From the NCBI GenBank assembly GCA_022495995.1, contig JAFEMH010003620.1, forward strand, positions 1 to 64,000: a DNA stretch of 64,000 bases, given 5' to 3'. Each line of letters starts with the position of its first letter. Position 1 is the first letter of the stretch. The notes beneath the pieces were generated by a model. That model was not told the DNA's origin and did not search any database. It saw only the letters and a program-made list of their open reading frames with translations. Positions 42,445-52,505 of this stretch are shown piece after piece. The translations under genes and the position numbers were made by a program. This DNA is from Adenophora triphylla var. japonica. Lineage: Eukaryota > Streptophyta > Magnoliopsida > Asterales > Campanulaceae.

Positions 42445-43866
42445 TCATGAAGTGAGAAACCCATCTTTGATAACAACTAGAATCCTCGAGGCGAAATTGG
42501 CAACAACCATGCAACTAGAATCCTCCCTTCGAAGGGTGTCTTTCATATGGGAACTGTTAGCCATAGTGGCACTTGGCTTGTTCATGGCTTGAATCATATT
42601 CACCCTACGGTTTTTTCCTAGGGAATGGATTGTTGACTGTATTGGGTCCTTGGAGTACCCTTTTCGGTCAGTTCTCACACCGCCCTTTTTCAGGAGCATA
42701 CTAGTGGGAAGCACAGAGTTTAGTTGTGTCCAAAGGGACATCGGGATCCGTGGGGCTGATGGTTGTCTGGTCAAACCTTCCTTCACAAATCCCTGAAAGA
42801 CGTCGCTCAGAGGCATTCCGAAATCTTCAAGCTTAAGGCTTCGCGACTTGGGCACATTACCTTTCCTTGGAACGAAAGGAGTGGCATTGTTGCAATCATG
42901 TCCCGAATAGGGCTGGGCAGGAAGCCCGGTATCTGTAAGCAGTTGCAACAACTTGCTGCTGATTGTGAGCCCTCTCAAATTAAGCCCCGGAATTGACCAT
43001 TGCCCGCAGATCCGGGTAGGAGAAATTGCTAAGTGAGGCCCTTAAATGCGGCTTCAAGCATGACTGGAAGATGTCTAACTGCTCCTCGTCAGAGGGAGGG
43101 TTGGCCATTTCACTGAGCTTCAAGTTCCACCTTTTATAAAAATCCCCAATATTCTCATCTGGGCGCTGCATCGTCTTCTACAGGTCAACTCTGTTTGTCT
43201 CTCATTCCAAGTTGGCTTTATACTTATCTGTGAAAGTGTTGGTGATCTGTTCCTAAGTAGCCCTGAACTTGGGTTTCAACCGAAAGAACCACTTTAGAAG
43301 CCTCTAGTTTTAAGGAGAAGAAGTCAGCCGACTGCCGGTTTGTGCATCCTTTGGCTTTGTAGGTGTCAAGGTGGATCTTGGGACAGGCAGCCCCATCAAA
43401 CAGTTCGGCATCACGAACTTGTGCGGTAGAGGCATAATGTAATTGGGATCTGCGGGCCGAAGGGCGGCCTTCTTTCGTGTCAGCTAAGCGACCTGCGCTT
43501 TCATTTCCTTATGATGTTCCATGAACCAAAGCCAGATGAGGGTCCGGTGGTGGAACCAGAGTGTTCAAGCCGGTGATCGTGCTGGAGAGAGAGGTTACCA
43601 TTGGCGGCACGCTAGCGGAAAGTATGGTAGGGCCTGGGGGCATAGGTGTAAACCTGTCCTTAGCCCAAATTACCCTGGGGAGTGTGAGTAGGAGCCTGGT
43701 CAAAGGGATAGAACCCGCGGCTTGCTGTTGACTTCCAATTGGCAAAGAGGGTGGTGGTAGACTTGAGGTGGCCGGGTAGCTCGAGTTTCCGGGAAACTTA
43801 AATACAGGTTGTGACCCTTGGTTGTTGAACTGCATGCATGCCTGGCTGGGATGATGGTGTATAACC
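42445..43866 (-). pseudogene. Gag of element G, 3' half
   Basis: Contains LEDFGMPLSDVFQGFVKEGL (42770-42830), as in element D, and the Gag core piece MQRPDENIGDFYKRWNLKLSEM..EEQLDIFQSCLKPHLRASLSNFSYPDLRAMVNSG (42980-43171). The N-terminal half is beyond element F at 57366-58432. Several frame breaks. At the F boundary the frame would continue, Q-Y-P then G-Y-T-P, when F is ignored. Confidence 0.7.
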
Positions 43867-44287
43867 GGATGCGATATAGAAAAATTGGATTGGGCCCAAA
43901 GGGATTTATGGGCCCAATATCTCTTAAGGGGCCCAGTAAGTAAAGGTAAGGGCCCCAACGGTGGGAACACAGATGCGAGAAAGGACCATCCCGCCAAGTG
44001 GCACGCGAGTAAATAAGATAAGATTGACACTCCGGTGAAATAGGCGTGTAACGGAACCCTATGGCGGGAATCAGTGTGGTCTACATCACTAAGGTAGGTC
44101 GCGGTGTCGGCATGACCGCTTGGTTAGGGGTTGTCGCCACTTGGTTTAGTTGTCTCCTACGACTTGAACCCCCTTTTATCCCGTCTTTGTAGAAAATGGC
44201 TAACTGTAGCTTGATGTGACAAGCCCAACAGTGAAATCCCACTAAGTGAAGGTGGTTGGAGACCCTTGATGGATGATTGACAAGTGT

Positions 44288-44312
44288 CCCCCATGTGCAA
44301 GGCACATGGGGG
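44288..44312. promoter_or_regulatory. Perfect inverted repeat just upstream of the TATA box, element F
   Basis: CCCCCATGTGC, AAG, GCACATGGGGG: eleven perfect pairs and a 3-nt loop ending 8 bp before TATAAACTA. The arms contain CACATG/CATGTG E-box-like cores. Also present in the 3' LTR (57075-57099). Confidence 0.75.
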
Positions 44313-44320
44313 CTTGGGGG

Positions 44321-44328
44321 TATAAACT
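44321..44328 (+). promoter_or_regulatory. TATA box of element F
   Basis: GGGGGTATAAACTAG; the element transcript would begin about 30 bp downstream. Confidence 0.6.
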
Positions 44329-44580
44329 AGAGGATATGGTTCATTTGCATGGTAAGCCTCTCTCTCCTCTCTTAGCACTATCTCTCTCTAGGGTTTCCAT
44401 TGTTTTACTTGATTTGAGCTACTAATCTTACTCTCACACCGGAGGGGGTTCGCCGGAGACACCCCCGGCCTAGTTAACGTTCTTGCATGTGTGTAGGAGG
44501 TCGATCAAAGGAGGAGAAGCCGAAGTATCCAACCAATTTCAGTTCCTGTGCAACCATATAATTTTCATGGCAGCATCAGT

Positions 44581-44598
44581 TGGTTCCGTTGCTGGGAC
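44581..44598 (+). promoter_or_regulatory. Primer-binding site of element F (tRNA-Asp-like)
   Basis: TGGTTCCGTTGCTGGGAC two bases after the LTR. The closest site I know is the tRNA-Asp type used by Athila (TGGCGCCGTTGCCGGGGA), with about four differences. It is unlike the tRNA-Arg sites of A, B and C. Confidence 0.6.
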
Positions 44599-44791
44599 CT
44601 GAAATCTTCTCCGTTTGGTTGTTTGGCTGGAGCGGGGGATTTCTGTGCTCTGTTTTGAAGAGAGTTAGGGTTTGTAGATTGGTGAAGTTCGTGTTTCTAA
44701 AGCCCAGAAATCTGCTTTCTGACTTGCTGCAAGTGTTGGGTGGTGTTTGGTTGGGTGAGTATTTGAGTTATAAGCCCAGAAAGTAACCGGA

Positions 44792-46387
44792 ATGGTACAG
44801 GAAAAAGATACTCAGGCAAAGGGTGCCCAGAATCTGATGATGGAGACCCCAAACCAGAAGGATGCCCGCAGGACCAGATCGGGGACTGCGCGGGATGGAG
44901 ATGTACATACCTCTCAGACCGATTCGGCAATCAGAAGTACTAGAAGCCGGGAAGAAAGAGAGCGGGTTGAGAGGAATAAGGGAAAAGGTGGGGAGCAGGA
45001 TCCCGTCCCCTCAAAGTCTAGTGATGAGATAGCACTGGCCGATCAATTGAGGAAGGAGAATGAAATGTTTATGAAGGTTCTCGCGAATAATGCAAGGCTG
45101 AGGAAGATGGGTCATGCGCCTACGGAGATCCCGCTTGAGATGTCAGCGGGAAGGGATAATAGGGAAGACAGAGAGGTTAGCCAGAGCGTAGCGCAGAGAG
45201 ATAGCAGGCGAGATAAAGATGCGCCGCCCCCAAAAGAGAAAGAGCGACATCGGGGTGGGCGAGATACTAACAAGGCAAGGCCCGAAGAAGCTGCGGGTAA
45301 GAGGAAGCACCCAGATCGTGTGGAAGGAAGGAGGATGAGGATCAATCACAAATCAGGAAATTCGCGAGATGATTCCTATTATTATGAATACGAAAGTGAG
45401 GAGGGGTCAACGGCAGATAGGGATTATGTTCCTAGCCGTTTGAGATATTCAGATGATGGGACTTATAGAGAAGAGAGATCACAAAGGTCAAGGCAATCTG
45501 ATAGAGTTCGCCAAGAAGAGGAGTCCCCCCGCGATCGAGATCGCCGGCGCCGTGAGAGGCGGGATCGAGAAAAAGAAAGAGAAAAGGCGAAGAAAGCTGC
45601 TGAAGCAAGTAGGGTTGCAGAGGCGCTTAAAATAGCTGAGGCTTTGAAGGCGGGCGAGATAGCTAAAGCCGCAGAGTTGGATAAAGCTAATAAAGAGGAG
45701 GAAGACAAGTGGAAAGCTGAAATGGCAGAGATGGCTAAAACGATCAAAGAATTGCAGGCGGGAACCAAGACTGAGGAGATAAGGGGTTCTTATCTGGCCC
45801 CATTTGTAAAATGTATTCAAGTTGCCGCTCCTGACCCATTATTTCGCATGCCAAACTTGTCAAGCTATTTGGGGAACACAAGGGCGAACACTCACATTGG
45901 AGGGTTCGAGGTCACTTTGTCGCTGTTGACGGAGAATGAAGCTGTAATTTGTAAAGCATTTGCGAGCACCCTGGCCGACCATGCCCTGGAATGGTTTTTG
46001 GCCCAGCCAGCGGAATCCGTTCTTGGCTATCAGGATCTTAAGACTAAATTCTTGGCAAGATTTAGTGGTTCGGGAGCACAGCCCGTGCAAATGGCCGAGT
46101 TGTTTGGTTTCAGGCAGCGAGAAGGAGAAGACATATCTACATATACGGACAGGTTTATGGATGTTGCAAACCGTATTGCCGATATCACCAAAGCCGAGAT
46201 CATTATGTTGTTTAATGCGAGTTTAGTGCCTGGGTTTTTCAAGCAGGAATTTTGTATGAGATTACCCACGACAACGGGCGAGTTGTATGAAAGAGTGAGG
46301 GCATATTGTAGTGGCGGGAAGGAAGCGTGGGCAGTCGCCCGGCGCGCACAGTGCGGGGAAGAAAAAGACGGCAAAGGAAAGAATTGA
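44792..46387 (+). CDS. Gag of element F
   Basis: 531 codons. Residues 1-320 are highly charged (RSREERERVERNKGKGG, DRDRRRRERRDREKEREKA) with a predicted long helix and an Ala/Glu-rich repeat (AEALKIAEALKAGEIAKAAE). Residues 330-515 are the Gag core (NTHIGGFEVTL, CKAFASTLADHALEWFLAQP, LKTKFLARFSG, ADITKAEIIMLFNASLVPGF). The frame ends at a TGA just after the core; the RNA-binding Gly/Arg-rich and knuckle parts follow in other frames (46311-46806). So this copy would make a Gag without its nucleocapsid end unless frameshifting occurs. The start was chosen as the first ATG after the PBS in this frame. Confidence 0.8.
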   Translation: MVQEKDTQAKGAQNLMMETPNQKDARRTRSGTARDGDVHTSQTDSAIRSTRSREERERVERNKGKGGEQDPVPSKSSDEIALADQLRKENEMFMKVLANNARLRKMGHAPTEIPLEMSAGRDNREDREVSQSVAQRDSRRDKDAPPPKEKERHRGGRDTNKARPEEAAGKRKHPDRVEGRRMRINHKSGNSRDDSYYYEYESEEGSTADRDYVPSRLRYSDDGTYREERSQRSRQSDRVRQEEESPRDRDRRRRERRDREKEREKAKKAAEASRVAEALKIAEALKAGEIAKAAELDKANKEEEDKWKAEMAEMAKTIKELQAGTKTEEIRGSYLAPFVKCIQVAAPDPLFRMPNLSSYLGNTRANTHIGGFEVTLSLLTENEAVICKAFASTLADHALEWFLAQPAESVLGYQDLKTKFLARFSGSGAQPVQMAELFGFRQREGEDISTYTDRFMDVANRIADITKAEIIMLFNASLVPGFFKQEFCMRLPTTTGELYERVRAYCSGGKEAWAVARRAQCGEEKDGKGKN

Positions 46388-46806
46388 AGTGGTGAAAGAC
46401 GAGAACAGGGGTGGCCAGGGAGGCCGCGGCGGGAACAGAGCTGGGAGTAGTGGAACAAGTCGAGGTGGTGGTAGAAGCCAGGGAAAAGTTTTCAAGTACG
46501 ACAGATTGAATACCACCATAACCGAGATTTTGAGGAAAGAGGAGTTGCCTGCACCGTACGCCATTGAGGAAGGATCTTATATGGCCAGAGATCCGAGCGA
46601 TTCTTTGCGAGTATCATAAAGACAAGGGTCATGTGACAGAAGATTGCTTCAATTTGAGAAGGGTAATTCAAGGTGAAATTAATAAAGGCAGGTTTAAGCA
46701 ATATTTGGAGCAAGGTGGTAGGCGAGATGAAGGTGTCAGGCAAGATAGAGCCCGCGAGAGAAATGTAGTTGATGTTATTCAGGATCCATTGCCCAGCGTG
46801 GCTTAG
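46388..46806 (+). pseudogene. Nucleocapsid-like end of Gag, element F, frame-broken
   Basis: One frame gives GGQGGRGGNRAGSSGTSRGG (46405-46480), a Gly/Arg-rich stretch, the next gives CEYHKDKGHVTEDC (46605-46650), the knuckle-like motif of this group, followed by FNLRRVIQGEINKGRFKQYL. It ends at a TAG (46804-46806) right before the protease frame. Confidence 0.7.
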
Positions 46807-47640
46807 TTGGATAACCAAATTATGATGTTGTCGCATACTTTTGATATACCGAAGTTTGTCGCTAGCGAGGACAGGGTGATTAGTTTTTCCAGGAGTGAGT
46901 TGGCCGCGACAAAGAATCATGGGAGCCAGCCAATTATTATAACTATTTGTCCGGGAAATAGCGTGGTTCAAAGGGTGATGGTGGATTCAGGGGCCAGTAG
47001 AAATGTTTTGTACTATGGTGCTTTCAAAAGGATGAATTATACTGATGCAAATTTGGTGCCTTATAAAGGATTTTTAGAAGGATTTACGAATCATTCAGTG
47101 AAGGTAAAGGGGACAATTATGTTGGAGGTAGAGATTGGTGAGGGTGAAATGGTGAGAAGCGAGAATGTGGAATTCATGTTGATCGACTTGGTTTCCCCTT
47201 ACAATGCCATTGTCGGAATTCCTTTCATGTTAAGTTTTGAAATGGTGCTATCTATCCCGCATCAAAGGGTGAAGTATCCGACTTCCAAAGGAGTAGGTTG
47301 TTTGAAGAGTGAAGCAATTACTGTGGCGAGAAAGAAGAAGGAGATGATGAAGGCCAAGGGGGCATCTACCAGCTCGTTGACAACAAAGTATGATTCTCGC
47401 TCATTAAAGATAAATGTAATAGAGGAGGTTGATTCTGAGAGTGACTGGGTGGTTACTGAGAGCATGGAAAATGGCACAGCAATGATTGTCGCGGCGGCAA
47501 GTATGGCCCGGGATAGTGTAGAAAATGGGATTGTTGAGGAGGTTGGTGAAATGTGTGAATCTATCGCTAATGGTTCGAGAAACGTGCGAGAAAGAGAAGC
47601 GGTGGATGAAAGCTTGAAGATTGTGACCCGAGGGAATTGA
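46807..47640 (+). CDS. Aspartic protease portion of Pol, element F
   Basis: Same frame as the knuckle segment, separated by one TAG. Residues 56-64 are RVMVDSGAS (active site D60-S61-G62), then VKGTIMLEVEIGEGE (flap region) and YNAIVGIPFM in place of the usual ILGRPWL. The rest (from residue 170) is Lys- and Glu-rich linker toward RT. It would cut Gag-Pol. The VGIPFM variant is unusual for plants' Tat elements as I know them but keeps the Gly. Confidence 0.75.
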   Translation: MDNQIMMLSHTFDIPKFVASEDRVISFSRSELAATKNHGSQPIIITICPGNSVVQRVMVDSGASRNVLYYGAFKRMNYTDANLVPYKGFLEGFTNHSVKVKGTIMLEVEIGEGEMVRSENVEFMLIDLVSPYNAIVGIPFMLSFEMVLSIPHQRVKYPTSKGVGCLKSEAITVARKKKEMMKAKGASTSSLTTKYDSRSLKINVIEEVDSESDWVVTESMENGTAMIVAAASMARDSVENGIVEEVGEMCESIANGSRNVREREAVDESLKIVTRGN

Positions 47641-47694
47641 GCGGGATATTTCAGGCGAGATTAACTTAAGTGTGGAAGTTATAAAGATGACGCC

Positions 47695-48690
47695 TTGAGT
47701 TGGAGCTATGCAAGGGTGGTTCAATTTGTGCATATGGGCGAGCCGAGAATAGAGGAGATTGTGTTTGAAGAAATTATTGGCAGTGAATCTGAGGAGGATT
47801 GTGAAATGATCGAAGTAGAGTATCCCGACGGGCGGCCTTCGGGAAGCGAGTTTGCCGATCCTCGGAAGATGGTTCCCGCCAAAGATCCAGTGAGTAAGAA
47901 GAGAAAAAGGATAGAAGTCGAAACATTGCAGACGCGGGATGAGCCCGATATCCAAGCCGATGAAGAGTTAGAAGAGATAGAAATCAATTACTATTTCCCA
48001 GAACAAAAAGTAAAGATTGGGAAGCAGTTATTCCGAGATGAGAGGGAGCGTCTGGTTGAGTTTTTGAAGGAAAATCTGGATGTTTTTGCGTGGAGGCCAG
48101 AAGATATGAGAGGCATTGACGAGAATGTCGCCATGCATTGCCTGAATGCCGATCCAAACTTGGAGCCGTTTAAGCAGAAGGTTCGACACTTGTCGCCAGA
48201 GAAAGAGAGGGCGATATTGGAAGAGGTGGACAAGCTTTTGAAGGCGGGAATCATAGAGAAAATTCAATATCCCATATGGTTGGCATGCCCAGTTATGGTT
48301 TTGAAGTCGAACAAGAAGTGGAGGATGTGCATCGACTTTACAGATCTTAATACCGCCTGCCCTAAAGATTGCTACCCGCTCCCCAAGATTGATAAGTTGG
48401 TTGATTCGATTGCCGGCCATCGAGTTTTTAGTTTTATTGATGCATACTCTAGTTATCATCAAATCAAAATGGCCGAGGAGGATAAGGTGAAAACTGCTTT
48501 TAGAACACCAAAAGGAAATTTTTGTTATAAGATGATGCCATTTGAAATTTGAAGAATCTTTGGGGTGACTTATCAAAGAATGGTAAATGAAGTTTTTAAG
48601 TCGCAGATTGGGCGGAATTTGGAGGCGTATATTGATGATATGGTGATCAAGACCAAAGAGAATGACCATGTTTTGGATCTCGCAGAAATT
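47695..48690 (+). pseudogene. Reverse transcriptase of element F, broken
   Basis: An acidic linker leads into LEEVDKLLKAGIIEKIQYPIWLA, WRMCIDFTDLNTACPKDCYPLPKID, FSFIDAYSSYHQIKMAEED and NFCYKMMPF, where a TGA at 48550-48552 and small indels replace the expected GLKNAGVTYQR. The YIDD catalytic motif (EAYIDDMVIKTKEN) follows at about 48625-48665, then another break near 48690. RT would copy the RNA; this copy cannot. Confidence 0.85.
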
Positions 48691-48968
48691 TGAGAAGGAA
48701 TTCTATGAAGTTAAACCCCAGTAAATGCGCGTTTGGGGTGACGGCGGGAAAATTTTTGGGCTTCTTGGTTAATCGGCGCGGGATTGAGGCGAACCCGGAA
48801 AAGATTCAGGCTTTGTTGGATATGTCGCCTCCCAAAACAATTCGCGAGATCCAGAGACTGAATGGGAGGGTTATTGCTCTGGGGAGATTCATTTCAAGGT
48901 TGGCGGAGAAGTGTTTGCCGTTTTATAAGGTTTTGAAAGGAGTGAAGACCTTTATGCAGGATGCTTGA
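48690..48968 (+). pseudogene. RT thumb/connection of element F
   Basis: SMKLNPSKCAFGVTAGKFLGF, RRGIEANPEKIQALLDM and GRFISRLAEKCLPFYKVLKG: the standard end of Ty3/gypsy RT. It is closed by a TGA and a gap in coding sense to 49022. Confidence 0.8.
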
Positions 48969-49021
48969 GTGTGATGCCGCTTTCGAACGGCTAAAAGTTT
49001 ATTTAGGAAAGCCGCCATTCT

Positions 49022-51223
49022 TTGTGTAGATGGAAGGAAGAGCTGTTTGTTTACTTGGCCGCCTCAGACTATGCAGTAGCCGCAGTGCTGGTTAGAGAAG
49101 AGAGGGGTGCCCAAAGGCCAATCTATTATGTTTCGAAAGCTTTGAGCGAGATTGAATCAAGATACTTTAATGTCGAGAAATTGGCGTACGCTTTGGTGGT
49201 TGCCACGCGAAAATTGAGAGCTTACTTCGTCGCACACACTATTGTCGTATTAAGTGATGCCCCATTGAGGAAAATTTTACAGCAGCCAGATGCCGCGGGG
49301 AGAATGCTGAAATGGTCGATTGAGTTGACGGAGTTTGATTTGAGATATGAATCCCGCCGGGCTATCAAGGCGCAGGCGTTGGCTGATTTTATTGTTGAAA
49401 CTTCTTTTACTAGATCCCAGGCCGAATTGATGGAAGAGGGAGTCAAGAAGAGGGCGACAAAGAAAATTGCGCCCAGTTTAGCTGAAGAGAAGGAGAGGCC
49501 ACTGGATTGTTGGGTCTTACATGTTGATGGGTCGTCATCCAAGGATAGAGGTGGAGCGGGAATTACTGTTATCTCGCCGGACGAGGAGATCAAGTATGAA
49601 AAAGCATTACGGTTCAAATTTGGTGTGTCCAATAATCAGGCCGAGTATGAGGCGTTGATTGCCGTGATTGAGCTTGCAAGAGACATTGGGCTAACTAAGG
49701 TGGTGATTCACTCTGACTCACAGTTGATTGTTAATCAAGTAAAGGGTGGATACGGGGTGTTGAACTTAGTTTTGAGAAAGTATTGTGATTTAGCGAGAAA
49801 CTTGTTGAGGAGTTTTGAGTTTTGGGAGTTGGTACAGATTGATAGAACCGAAAATGTGCGAGCTGATGAGCTGAGCCGGCCGGCGGGAACCGAGGAGCAG
49901 AGCCTAGATGGTGAACCGATGATAGAATTTGTGGAGATGCTGGCAATCGAAAGACCAGTTGTTTCCGAGATTGTTGAGGTCGAGAAGGATAGGGTGTGCG
50001 AGATGAAAGATTTTTTGGAAAAAGGAGAGTTTCCGCAGAATGAGGAAAAGGCGAGATTGGTGAAAGTAACTTCTCCGCGATTTACAGTGCAAGTTGGCGT
50101 GCTATACAAAAAATCTTTCTCAAAACCTCTGTTAAGATGTGTTGAGCCAAGTTTAGTGCAGAAGGTGTTATTTGAGATTCATGAGGGCGTATGTGGCGGC
50201 CACCCGGGAGCGAGAACTTTGGCAGATAAAGTTTTGTTTCATGGATACTATTGGCCGGGATTGAGAAAGGATGCCGAGGTTTATGTAAAGAAATGCGAAA
50301 AGTGTCAAAGATTCGGCAACATTCCCCGCCAGGCCGCAACCGAGCAAACTCCCATCGTGCCGACTTGGCCTTTCGACATGTGGGGGATTGATTTGATAGG
50401 CCCTTTCCCGAGAGCCAGGGGTGGTTGTCAACATGTAGTTGTCGATGTGGATTATTTTACGAAATGGACGGAGGCCAAGGCTCTAGCGACAATCAGTGAA
50501 GACCAAGTGATCAAATTTGTTCAGGAGAATATTTGGTGTAGATATGGGGTTCCCAGAGCAATTATTTCAGATCATGGTACGCAGTTTGGAAAGAAATTTT
50601 CAGCGGAATGTGAGAGGGTGAACGTGAAGCACTGGATGTCGGCAGTCTACAGGCCGCAGTGTAATGGCCAGGCCGAGGCGGCAAACAAGCAAATCCTTGC
50701 CGCCTTGCGTAAGAATCTGGAAGGAAGAGGTGGAGCTTGGTTGGATGAGTTACCTATAGATTTGTGGTACGTGAGGACAACAATCAAGGGCTCAACTGGA
50801 GAAACCGCCTTCGCCCTCACTTATGGGTCAGAAGTCATGGCGCCTGCTGAGATGGCACTGCCGACATATAGGGTGGCTTACTACGATGAAGCAAGAAATG
50901 GGCAAAGGCGATGTAATGACTTAGATTTGATTGATGAAAAAAGGATGTACGCGAGAATGAGAATGATCAACTATAAACAAAAGATGAAGGCTCAGCATGA
51001 TAGGCGGGTTAATAAGAGGTCTTTTAATGTGGGAGATTGGGTTTTAAGAAGTGTGGAGGCAACAGGAGCTAAGCCAGGATATACTAAGTTGAATGAAAAG
51101 TGGGAAGGGCCTTTCCAGATTTCGAGTGTTGTGCGGGAAGGAACCTATCGTCTGAGAAAGCAAGATGGGGAAGAATTGAAGAATGCATGGAGTGTTGATC
51201 ACCTTAAACAATTCTATCAGTGA
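49022..51223 (+). CDS. RNase H, second RNase H and integrase of element F
   Basis: 733 open codons, the C-terminal half of Pol. Residues 5-125: end of the RT-linked RNase H (LFVYLAASDYAVAAVLVREE, KLAYALVVATRKLRAYF). Residues 162-285: second RNase H (VLHVDGSSSKDRGGAGI with D168, NNQAEYEALIAVIEL, HSDSQLIVNQV with D232, RADELSR with D282), the Tat hallmark. Residues 385-430: HHCC finger H387, H394, C425, C428. Catalytic core D457 (WGIDLIGP), D517 (ISDHGTQF), E552 (GQAEAANK), DD35E spacing. C-terminus: NEKWEGPFQISSVVREGTYRL, a GPY/F-like module, no chromodomain. All catalytic residues are kept, so this part looks functional although upstream Pol is not. Confidence 0.9.
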   Translation: MCRWKEELFVYLAASDYAVAAVLVREERGAQRPIYYVSKALSEIESRYFNVEKLAYALVVATRKLRAYFVAHTIVVLSDAPLRKILQQPDAAGRMLKWSIELTEFDLRYESRRAIKAQALADFIVETSFTRSQAELMEEGVKKRATKKIAPSLAEEKERPLDCWVLHVDGSSSKDRGGAGITVISPDEEIKYEKALRFKFGVSNNQAEYEALIAVIELARDIGLTKVVIHSDSQLIVNQVKGGYGVLNLVLRKYCDLARNLLRSFEFWELVQIDRTENVRADELSRPAGTEEQSLDGEPMIEFVEMLAIERPVVSEIVEVEKDRVCEMKDFLEKGEFPQNEEKARLVKVTSPRFTVQVGVLYKKSFSKPLLRCVEPSLVQKVLFEIHEGVCGGHPGARTLADKVLFHGYYWPGLRKDAEVYVKKCEKCQRFGNIPRQAATEQTPIVPTWPFDMWGIDLIGPFPRARGGCQHVVVDVDYFTKWTEAKALATISEDQVIKFVQENIWCRYGVPRAIISDHGTQFGKKFSAECERVNVKHWMSAVYRPQCNGQAEAANKQILAALRKNLEGRGGAWLDELPIDLWYVRTTIKGSTGETAFALTYGSEVMAPAEMALPTYRVAYYDEARNGQRRCNDLDLIDEKRMYARMRMINYKQKMKAQHDRRVNKRSFNVGDWVLRSVEATGAKPGYTKLNEKWEGPFQISSVVREGTYRLRKQDGEELKNAWSVDHLKQFYQ

Positions 51224-51480
51224 AGCCGCCTTTTTTCTCCACAGTTCCATTTCTTTTGTTTGCCTCCCTAGATAACAAAAGTTGCTTAACTTTTCCTTGT
51301 ATTTGGTTTTGTTTGATTGTTGCATGGGGGGAAAGTTATGTAAAATTTGCTGATCTGGTGGCATGTAATATGTATATATGATAGAAATGACGACAAGACT
51401 TTCTATCATTTTGTGTTGAATTGTAATGACATACTTGTAAAATAGAAAATTCTAACATTGTTATTTTCTGTTTCATGAAT

Positions 51481-51765
51481 TGGCAAGAGGGTTGCCGCTC
51501 AGGAGCTTGAAGGAGGCGACAAGAGGGTTGCCGCTCAAGAGCTTGAGGGAGGCGACAAGAAGGTTGCCGCTCAAGAGCTTGAAGGAGGCGACAAGAGGGT
51601 TGCCGCTCAAGAGCTTGAAGAAGGCGACAAGAGGGTTGCCGCTCAAGAGCTTGAAGGAGGCGACAAGAGGGTTGCCGCTCAAGAGCTTGAGGGAGGCGAC
51701 AAGAGGGTTGCCGCTCAAGAGCTTGAAGGAGGCGACAAGAAGGTTGCCACCCAAGAGCTTGAAGG
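51481..51765. repeat. 36-bp minisatellite in element F, eight copies
   Basis: Unit GGCGACAAGAGGGTTGCCGC plus TCAAGAGCTTGAAGGA, 12 codons, so open on both strands (TRGLPLKSLKEA on plus). It starts about 250 bp after the pol stop. Confidence 0.95.
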
Positions 51766-52505
51766 GCTAACATCCCAAACTGTCGACAAAGAAGGGCTTA
51801 CATCCCTAACTGTAGACAAAGAAGGGCTAACATCCCAAACTGTCGACAAAGAAGGGCTAACATCCCAAACTGTCGACAAAGAAGGGCTTACATCCCTAAC
51901 TGTAGACAAAGAAGGGCTAACATCCCAAACTGTCGACAAAGAAGGGCTTACATCCCTAACTGTAGACAAAGAAGGGCTAACATCCCAAACTGTCGACAAA
52001 GAAGGGCTTACATCCCTAACTGCAGACAAAGAAGGGCTAACATCCCAAACTGTCGACAAAGAAGGGCTAACATCCCTAACTGTTGACAAAGAAGGGCTAA
52101 CATCCCTAACTGTTGGCAAAGAAGGGCTAACATCCCTAACTGTTGACAAAGAAGGGCTAACATCCCTAACTGTAGACAAAGAAGGGATAACATCCCAAAC
52201 TGTCGACAAAGAAGGGCTTACATCCCTAACTATAGTCAAAGAAGGGCTAACATCCCAAACTGTCGACAAAGAAGGGCTAACATCCCTAACTGTTGACAAA
52301 GAAGGGCTAACATCCCTAACTGTTGGCAAAGAAGGGCTAACATCCCTAACTGTAGACAAAGAAGGGCTAACATCCCAAACTGTCGACAAAGAAGGGCTAA
52401 CATCCCTAACTATTGACAAAGAAGGGCTAACATCCCTAACTGTTGGCAAAGAAGGGCTAACATCCCTAACTGTCGACAAAGAAGGGATCGCATCCCGAAC
52501 TGCTG
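51763..52505. repeat. 30-bp minisatellite in element F, about 25 copies
   Basis: Unit GACAAAGAAGGGCTAACATC plus CCTAACTGTN. Two variants (CCCAAACTGTCGACAAA and CCCTAACTGTAGACAAA) alternate in the left part, giving a 60-bp higher-order unit; a further block with TGTTGGCAAAG recurs at 52110 and 52320. It keeps a minus frame open for 269 codons, which I regard as an artefact of the period. Confidence 0.95.

Larger units (their letters stand above)
40035..43866 (-). mobile_element. Element G, left part: minus-strand Tat remnant
   Basis: From left: a minisatellite, the leader of an antisense gene with its exon-2 splice site, another minisatellite where the antisense gene should be, non-coding DNA, then gag on the minus strand. 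It continues at 57366 after element F. RT, RNase H and integrase are absent, so pol was deleted. Confidence 0.65.
43867..44578 (+). repeat. 5' LTR of element F (712 bp)
   Basis: Ends TGGCAGCATCA before the PBS. It contains an 11-bp inverted repeat (44288-44312) and a TATA box (44321). Confidence 0.93.

Noticed and set aside
47695..51223. Endogenous plant pararetrovirus pol
   Set aside because: Integrase, LTRs, tRNA-type PBS and polypurine tract are present and no movement or coat protein is seen, so it is a Ty3/gypsy element.
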